From: CAWAHD01 sp963781785
Lineage (GTDB): Bacteria; Planctomycetota; Planctomycetia; Isosphaerales; Isosphaeraceae
Assembly: GCA_963781785.1 (NCBI GenBank)
Contig: CAWAHD010000005.1
Location: 3,100,001-3,164,000, forward strand
Direction: 5' to 3'
DNA: 64,000 nucleotides
In this document: positions 58,601 through 64,000 of the stretch, in pieces
How positions within the stretch are numbered: the first letter of the stretch is position 1
Layout of the letters: each line of letters starts with the position of its first letter
Made by a program: the position numbers and the translations under genes
The notes under the pieces: generated by a model
The model's database searches: none
Told to the model about the DNA's origin: nothing
What the model saw: only the letters and a program-made list of their open reading frames with translations

Positions 58601-58857
58601 TCGATAACGCCGACGTCGCCGTGACGGCCACGATCTATTACCAGTCGATCCCGCCGTACTTCCTGGCGCAGCGATTCAAGATCGCGCCCAAAGGAGAGGC
58701 CACCCGGCGGCTCTACTACCTGGCCAGCCGGCTGGCGACGAAGGGAACGCCCATCGAAGACTGGAAGCTCCGGCTCGTCTCCTCCACCACCGACGCCACC
58801 CCGAAGCCCCCGCCCCGCCCCGCCCCGCGTCCGGTGGGTCCCGGGGAAAGTCGGTGA
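55686..58857 (+). CDS. P460-like multihaem cytochrome c, exported (three frameshifts)
   Basis: Start GTG 55686 has an AAAGGGGG site 6 nt upstream and gives a clean signal peptide (FWCIVASVLLVLCPWAAPAA). Next is a cytochrome P460-like domain (DGAIIIKEMFYPPAALYY, WTVMVKDRSVAKGGWFYADV). Six CxxCH haem sites follow: CQRCH, CLGCH, CVGCH, CTVCH, CGTCH and CQDCH. The frame breaks near 56705, 57295 and 57835, but haem motifs continue on each side. C-terminal third is a beta-rich domain without haem. About 1055 residues restored. Probably periplasmic electron transfer. Overlaps the next gene as GTGA. Confidence 0.78.
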
Positions 58858-60956
58858 AAACGAATCCGTCCTGCCCGCCCCAGATCACTACGGATCACAC
58901 AAGCGAAAACAACCCACTCAACCATCGACAAGGTACTCCAGTGAAAAACGCCAAGCCGTCATTCAATGAATACTACCTCGAGCTCCAGAAATCCGACCCC
59001 GACCTTCGCAAAGAGATGGATGCCGCGCTGGCTGATCGGGTTGTGAACGAATCGATCGGCGGCGGGTCGGACGACGACTTGTTGATCACTCGCGAAGCCA
59101 TCGTTCTGACGACAGGGCGGCCCGTCCTGGACATCAAGTCGGGCGCCATGGTGGTGGAGTTCTCGGATGTCGAAAGCCAGATCTGGAGAGAGCGACTGAG
59201 CTCCGCGAACAGTTTGCTTTCACCGAATATTCCCTCGGTCGGACGGATCGAGCTAGTCAATCATCCGCGTGGCACACCGTGGATCGGCACCGGATGGCTG
59301 ATCCGCGACAATGTCGTGGTCACGAATCGGCATGTGGCCGAGATCTTCGGTGATCTTGACGGCGCTGATTTCATCTTTCGCACGGGCTTCGACGGCTCCT
59401 CGATGCGAGCCAGCATTGACTTCCTCGAGGAGTTCGGCAGCGACAGCAGTCACGAGTTCCCGCTCTTCAAGATCATGCACATCGAGCCGAAGGGCGGTCC
59501 CGACCTGGCGTTCCTGCGCATCGAGCCGGTCACCGGCCAGTCGTTGCCGCCGCCGGTCACTTTATCGTCAACACCGGCCGAGCCGGGCGACCAGATCGCT
59601 GTCATCGGCTATCCCGCTCGGGATCCTTTCTTTCTTGATCCGGGCCTGATGGACCGCATTTTCAACCATCGCTACGACAAGAAACGACTGGCTCCGGGAC
59701 TGATCACCGGCAAGACCGGCGACCGCGTCTTCCATGACTGCTCGACCCTGGGCGGAAATTCCGGCGGCGAGGTCGTCGCGCTCAAGACGGGCCAGGCCGT
59801 TGCGCTGCACTTTGCGGGAACGCTGTTCACCAAGAATCATGCCGTGCCCATTGATGTCGTGGCCCAGCGATTGGATCAAGCGCTCAAGGGCCGAGCCGGT
59901 CGCGTCTCGAGTCCGGTAACCAAAGAGCCCGAGAGCTCAAGCCTGCAAGCTGCGGCGAAAGGCCAGGTCGCGGGCTCGCGCTGCGCCGAGGTCACGATCC
60001 CGATCAAGGTCCGCGTCGAGATTGGCGAACTGATTTACTCGATGCCCACCGATCTGCGCATGGTGATTCCCGCTCGTCCACCGATGGATCGCGGTGCCGA
60101 CGACGAATTCATCGAGACCACCGAAGCCCGCCCCGAGGACTACCGCAATCAAAAAGGATACGAAGCGAAGTTTCTGGGCGATCGATTTCTCGTCCCCTTG
60201 CCCGTGTTGACCAGAAATCAGGATGACATCCTGAAGTTCGAATACGACGGCAAGACTCGCGAGGTACTCGATTACAACCACTTCTCCGTGCTGATGAGCA
60301 AGAGCCGGCGCATGTGCCGCTTTAGCGCTTGCAATATCGACGGCAACCAGTCGAAGAAGACCGGCCGGTCGGGCTGGCAGTTCGATCCGCGCATCCCGCA
60401 GAAGGCCCAGATCATGAAAGAATGCTACGGCCCCGAGCCGAGATTCAGCCGCGGCCACATGACGCGCCGCGAAGATCCCGCCTGGGGCAGCGACGCCGAG
60501 CTCGGCAATCGCGATTCCATGCACGTCACCAACACGGTTCCCCAGATCCAACCCTTCAACGGCGGCATCTGGCTGGACCTGGAGGACTACGCCTTGCAGA
60601 ATTCGCGCCAGGCCAAGATGCAGATCAGCGTCTTCACCGGCCCCTTCCTGGAAGAGAACGACCCCATCCGTTTTGACGTCAAGGTTCCCATCATGTTCTG
60701 GAAGGTGATCGCCTTCATCCACGACCAGACCGGTGAGCTGTGCGCCACCGGCTATACCATGTCGCAGAAGTCGTTCCTGGGCGAGGAAGAGTTCGTCTTC
60801 GGCAGCCACGAAAGCAATCAGCGGTCCATCAAGGAGATCGAACGGCGCACCGCCATCTCGTTCGGCCCACTCGCCGAGCTCGACCCCATGAAGGATCAGC
60901 CCGAGTCAGCGATGATGCCCCTCACGCGTCCGAGTCAGATTCGATTCTTGCCCTAA
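58854..60956 (+). CDS. trypsin-like serine protease fused to NUC1-type DNA/RNA endonuclease
   Basis: 700 residues. Protease domain about 130-345: H160 in VVVTNRHVAE, D217 in GGPDLAFLRI, S303 in LGGNSGGEVVAL. Nuclease domain about 400-690, of the endonuclease G/NUC1 family: RFSRGHMTRRED with catalytic H535, then HVTNTVPQIQPFNGGIWLDL with N560/N569 and E577. No signal peptide, so cytosolic. The fusion suggests that proteolysis (self or of a partner) releases or activates a non-specific nuclease, as in suicide-type conflict systems. GTG 58854 overlaps the cytochrome stop; GTG 58941 is an alternative. Confidence 0.85.
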   Translation: MKTNPSCPPQITTDHTSENNPLNHRQGTPVKNAKPSFNEYYLELQKSDPDLRKEMDAALADRVVNESIGGGSDDDLLITREAIVLTTGRPVLDIKSGAMVVEFSDVESQIWRERLSSANSLLSPNIPSVGRIELVNHPRGTPWIGTGWLIRDNVVVTNRHVAEIFGDLDGADFIFRTGFDGSSMRASIDFLEEFGSDSSHEFPLFKIMHIEPKGGPDLAFLRIEPVTGQSLPPPVTLSSTPAEPGDQIAVIGYPARDPFFLDPGLMDRIFNHRYDKKRLAPGLITGKTGDRVFHDCSTLGGNSGGEVVALKTGQAVALHFAGTLFTKNHAVPIDVVAQRLDQALKGRAGRVSSPVTKEPESSSLQAAAKGQVAGSRCAEVTIPIKVRVEIGELIYSMPTDLRMVIPARPPMDRGADDEFIETTEARPEDYRNQKGYEAKFLGDRFLVPLPVLTRNQDDILKFEYDGKTREVLDYNHFSVLMSKSRRMCRFSACNIDGNQSKKTGRSGWQFDPRIPQKAQIMKECYGPEPRFSRGHMTRREDPAWGSDAELGNRDSMHVTNTVPQIQPFNGGIWLDLEDYALQNSRQAKMQISVFTGPFLEENDPIRFDVKVPIMFWKVIAFIHDQTGELCATGYTMSQKSFLGEEEFVFGSHESNQRSIKEIERRTAISFGPLAELDPMKDQPESAMMPLTRPSQIRFLP

Positions 60957-61079
60957 GTCCCTTGCTGGCGTTCCGAGATGTCGTCCAACCGTTGCCGACG
61001 ACTTTTCAGGCACCTCTTCTTGTGCCTGATCCCTGTTGGGGTCTCGGTCGAACACTCCCCACTTCCGGAGTCACTATTG

Positions 61080-62216
61080 ATGCGGTGTTCCGATCAAACC
61101 AGGTGCGTTCCGCTCCTCGGCCTCTCGATGATTCTGACGGCGACCGGTCTGTGCATCTGGCCCGCTCCGGCACGGCCTCAGGAGAGTGGCCGGACGTCGG
61201 GATCGAAGACAGTCGACGGCAGTGCCGTCTTGACCAGTCGGGGGCTCACGCGTGTGGGCAACGTCTATCTCTTGAAGGCCGAGATCGACAACAAGGACGC
61301 AATCAAGGAGGGGGAAGACGCTCTGAAGCAAATCGAGGCCAGGGGGAAGACGCTCCGGGAGACGGTCGCCAAGAGTCAAGAACGGGTGTCGACCATGGAT
61401 CAGGAGATCAAGACGCATCAGCAACAGCGCGAGAATCTCAACACGCAGAAACAGCGACTCGGCGACCAGCTCGCCGCGGTCGACGACGCGAATTCCGTCG
61501 CCTTTATCAGGAAACAGATGCAGCAGGTCGACAGCCAGGTCAGGAAAGAGCAAGATTCGATCGATCGGCTCAATCCATCCCTCGCTGCCGCGCAGACCCA
61601 GCTTCAGAACCAACAGGCAAGCCTCCGAGACCTCGAGACCGAGTACGGCTCGAAAAAGTCCGCCCACGAGCGGCGCTTCGGCGACGTGAAGGCGGCGTAC
61701 CAGCCCTTGAAGAGCGATCCCGAGGTCATCGAGGCGCTGCGGCAGCTCAATCATTCGGCGCGGCCCTGGGTCATGATCGGTCCCTCCTGGGAATACGACG
61801 ATAACGTGAGGTCGCTCGCCCAGGGGATCCTGAGCTACGCGGGGCTCGAAGTGTCGTACGTCACCGTGTCCAAGCGCGTCGGCCGTCGCACCCAGAAGGT
61901 CAAGGTTCCCCGCATCAGTCTGGCCAAGGAAGAGAAGGAAATCCGCACGCTCGGCTACCAAGCCAGGCTCCTGGAATCCAAGCTCTCCGGTCCGAATGGG
62001 GCCGCGAATCGCCAGGCGATGTCCAAGGCGGTCGCGAAGCTCAAGAAGGGGATCACCGGGGTCCAGAAGGCCTACACGGAATTGAAACAGGACCCGCTGA
62101 TCACCTCGGCCATCAAACAAGTGGCGCCCGGAGCCGCGCTCGAGCCGACCGATGACTTCAAGAACTACGCCAAGCGCCTGCCCGATCTGGAGAAGACCCT
62201 GAGCACGCGGAAATGA
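61080..62216 (+). CDS. secreted coiled-coil protein
   Basis: 378 residues from ATG 61080 (GGAG 9 nt upstream); the open frame reaches back to 60978 but that start would bury the signal peptide LLGLSMILTATGLCIWPAPA. Residues about 60-210 are a long coiled coil (ETVAKSQERVSTMDQEIKTH, QQRENLNTQKQRLGDQLAAV). C-terminal part is helical with RPWVMIGPSWEYDDNVR. Resembles periplasmic helical proteins in general; family not recognised. Same strand as, and 120 nt after, the protease-nuclease gene. Confidence 0.65.
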   Translation: MRCSDQTRCVPLLGLSMILTATGLCIWPAPARPQESGRTSGSKTVDGSAVLTSRGLTRVGNVYLLKAEIDNKDAIKEGEDALKQIEARGKTLRETVAKSQERVSTMDQEIKTHQQQRENLNTQKQRLGDQLAAVDDANSVAFIRKQMQQVDSQVRKEQDSIDRLNPSLAAAQTQLQNQQASLRDLETEYGSKKSAHERRFGDVKAAYQPLKSDPEVIEALRQLNHSARPWVMIGPSWEYDDNVRSLAQGILSYAGLEVSYVTVSKRVGRRTQKVKVPRISLAKEEKEIRTLGYQARLLESKLSGPNGAANRQAMSKAVAKLKKGITGVQKAYTELKQDPLITSAIKQVAPGAALEPTDDFKNYAKRLPDLEKTLSTRK

Positions 62217-62521
62217 GCGTCCAGCCCAATCGATCGATGGATGGGCGCGTTTCGACGCCGCCTCGGCCTCGAGCAAGTCCCCATGAGCCTCGTCCTCACG
62301 CCCCGAGGGGCCGAACTCGCGCGCGAACCTGGCCTGCCGCCAATCGACACCAGATCGCCACTTGAGCCCTTGACGGGATCGCGGACAATCAGCGATGTTT
62401 GCGTACCGCGCGCGTCCAATGGTGAATGGACCGGCTCCGGACACCTGTTCCCTTGCAGCACGGAGCCGTCGACCGGGCTGCACGGGATCCTTGCGTTACC
62501 CCGAGCCAGGAGGACACGAAG
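62217..62521 (+). promoter_or_regulatory. intergenic region with phased direct-repeat operator, site 4
   Basis: 305 bases. Site 4 at 62344-62367: TCGACAC (62344), CAGA, TCGCCAC (62355), then TTGAGC (62362); a -10-like GACAAT is 16 nt further. The protease starts about 155 nt downstream, the same leader length as at sites 2 and 3. Just before the site lies a remnant of the winged-helix regulator, listed separately. Confidence 0.6.
62241..62325 (+). pseudogene. C-terminal remnant of a winged-helix regulator
   Basis: About 28 codons (FRRRLGLEQVPMSLVLTPRG, then AELARE) align with the end of the regulators at 34620 (FRPSTGLNFVATTCFVLTPR) and 33727 (SVVLTPTGAAF). The reading frame lacks a usable beginning and runs on without a matching stop into the operator. 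It shows that a regulator-plus-operator unit once stood upstream of the protease too. Confidence 0.5.
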
Positions 62522-64000
62522 ATGAGTCGCAAACCAGCCGCGGCGCCCTTGACCGAACCCGCTATATCGGAGCGCGTGCCGGAGCGCCTTGAGTCGAACG
62601 GAGGAACTGTGCCCATCGAGCCACCAACAAATACCGCCAACGCCGCGCCGGGGACCGCGATCCCGGCCGAGTCGCTCCTGGAGCTGCTCCAGGAATCGGC
62701 CCGGCGAACCGACCAAGCCTTGAGTCCGGTCGAAGGATTGGAAGGTGCGTCGCGCAGCGTGACCAGGTCGCCCTTCCCTCGTGCCGGCTCGAGCGCCGAG
62801 CCGCCTGCCCCGGAGGCTGTCTCGGCTGAGAGGCTGCGGAGCAATCCTGCCGGAGCCGTGGAGCGGAGGCTGCGGCGGCTCGGTGTTCTGCCGCCGGCGG
62901 TTGCCACCCGATCGCTCGGTCCCCGGACCGAGACCGCCGGTCGTGCAGTCGAATCCTCAAATCCCTCCATGGAGGGGTATGGGCTGGAGCGAATCATCGG
63001 CCGCAACATGCTCATGGAGGTCAAATACCTGGAGGCCGGAGGGGTCGCCGCACGCGCAGTCGGCCGGGTGCTCATCCGCGACAGCCAGAATCGCTCACTG
63101 GGGTTCGGGACCGGCTTCCTCGTCGCGCCCGGGCTCTTGATGACGAACAATCACGTCCTCTCCTCGGCCGCCATCGCCGGCGCCAGCCAGGTTGAATTCA
63201 ATTACCAGCGCAGTCTGGACGGCCGGCTGGAACGATCCGCCATCTTCAATCTCGACAAGGATCGCTTCTTCGTGACCAGCCCGGTCAAGGAGCTCGACTT
63301 CACGCTGGTCGCGGTCGCGGAAACCTCGGCCGACGGCCGACGGCTCGACACGTTCGGCTATCTGCCTTTGAACGCCGTCGCCGACGAGGTCCTGGCCGGC
63401 GAGTGTGTGACGATCATCCAGCATCCCAAAGGCGACCCAAAGCAGGTCGCCCTCCGCAAGAACGAGGTGATCAGGCTCCCCGACGACCAGGACCGCTTCC
63501 TCCACTACCAGACCGACACAAACCCCGGCTCGTCGGGTTCTCCCGTCTTCAACGACGGCTGGGAGGTGGTGGCTCTGCACCATTCCGGCAAACCGGCCGT
63601 CGACAGCAAGGGGAACTACCTGACCGCAGACGGCACCGTATGGTCGCCCGACATGGGGCTCGACCGGATCAAGTGGCTGGCCAACGAGGGGGTGCGCGTC
63701 CTCGCCATCGTCAAATTCCTGGAGAGGCAGAATCTGACCGAGTCGCAGAAGGCATTGCTTGCGCCCGCGCTCGGCTCTCTCCCGGCTCCCAAGCCTCGAC
63801 CTGACAGTCCCGCGGTCGGGGCGGCCCAGCCGGCCACCGGCACCGCCACATCGATGGCCGGCGCGCCCACTCTAGGAGGGCCGCCCGCCGCCCCGAGCCC
63901 GAGCGTGCTCCTCTCCGACCCGACACCTGCTCCGGTGGCTGCGCTGCACTGCGCCGTCACCGGCTGTGGCGCCGGTCGAGACGACGACGGTGTCGACGCC
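62522..64000 (+). CDS. trypsin-like serine protease, C-terminus beyond window
   Basis: ATG 62522 with AGGAGG 8 nt upstream; the frame is open to the right edge, 493 codons. After a 160-residue low-complexity region, ERIIGRNMLMEVKYLEAGGV leads into a chymotrypsin-fold protease: H211 in LMTNNHVL, D259 in ELDFTLVAV, S338 in NPGSSGSPVF, the last like glutamyl endopeptidases/S1B. A Pro/Ala-rich tail follows. By comparison with 58854 and similar planctomycete proteins a further effector domain may lie outside the window. No signal peptide. Governed by operator site 4. Confidence 0.8.
   Translation, partial: MSRKPAAAPLTEPAISERVPERLESNGGTVPIEPPTNTANAAPGTAIPAESLLELLQESARRTDQALSPVEGLEGASRSVTRSPFPRAGSSAEPPAPEAVSAERLRSNPAGAVERRLRRLGVLPPAVATRSLGPRTETAGRAVESSNPSMEGYGLERIIGRNMLMEVKYLEAGGVAARAVGRVLIRDSQNRSLGFGTGFLVAPGLLMTNNHVLSSAAIAGASQVEFNYQRSLDGRLERSAIFNLDKDRFFVTSPVKELDFTLVAVAETSADGRRLDTFGYLPLNAVADEVLAGECVTIIQHPKGDPKQVALRKNEVIRLPDDQDRFLHYQTDTNPGSSGSPVFNDGWEVVALHHSGKPAVDSKGNYLTADGTVWSPDMGLDRIKWLANEGVRVLAIVKFLERQNLTESQKALLAPALGSLPAPKPRPDSPAVGAAQPATGTATSMAGAPTLGGPPAAPSPSVLLSDPTPAPVAALHCAVTGCGAGRDDDGVDA

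Noticed and set aside
1..64000. tRNA, rRNA, transposase or phage integrase genes
   Set aside because: I looked for them on both strands and saw none that I could support; no att-like duplicated ends were recognised either.

Overview
The window is about 64 kb of high-GC DNA that looks like a planctomycete of the Isosphaeraceae type. Reasons: an ECF sigma factor beside a serine/threonine kinase with a C-terminal WD40 propeller, giant surface proteins starting with a LEPR-XLL-like motif, TIGR03032-family proteins, caspase/TIR/STAND conflict genes, and repeat-rich cytochromes. All calls come from reading the sequence; no database search was run.

Layout. (1) 1-16.4 kb: two copies of a four-gene block (surface protein and TIGR03032 protein on the minus strand, ECF sigma and receptor kinase on the plus strand). 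Copy A is open as far as seen. In copy B only the surface protein is open; the other three genes carry six frameshifts. A 76-bp tandem repeat follows. (2) 17-26.8 kb: AlkB-like dioxygenase, a polyamine operon (spermidine synthase with a membrane tail, FemAB-like transferase, AdoMet decarboxylase), a CdiI-like immunity gene, a hydrolase-S1 fusion, several unknown genes and a sulfotransferase remnant. (3) 27-33.4 kb: minus-strand operon of ECF sigma, TIR-nSTAND-WD40 and caspase-TIR, probably a conflict/cell-suicide module. (4) 33.7-51.7 kb: two related putative regulators, then a same-strand run of about twelve genes: large beta-rich proteins of an unrecognised paralogous family, a possible ABBA prenyltransferase, a squalene-cyclase-like protein and four tandem small paralogues; a polyprenyl synthase lies opposite. 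(5) 52-64 kb: three tandem actin-fragmin-kinase-like proteins, a P460/multihaem cytochrome, a trypsin-NUC1 nuclease fusion, a secreted coiled-coil protein and a second trypsin-like protease running off the right edge.

Regions 4 and 5 appear to be tied together. Four intergenic sites share the pattern TCGACAC-CAGA-TCGACAC-TTGA, an 11-bp phased direct repeat abutting a -35-like hexamer. They precede the small regulator (34.6 kb), the large operon (35.3 kb), the kinase run (52.2 kb) and the last protease (62.5 kb). I propose that these form one co-regulated, undescribed system combining structural beta-proteins, isoprenoid chemistry, kinases and proteases/nuclease. Its function cannot be deduced from sequence alone.

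Caution: about 18 genes or gene segments show single-base frameshifts with good coding sequence on both sides. Many may be assembly indels rather than pseudogenes, so spans joined across frameshifts are reconstructions.
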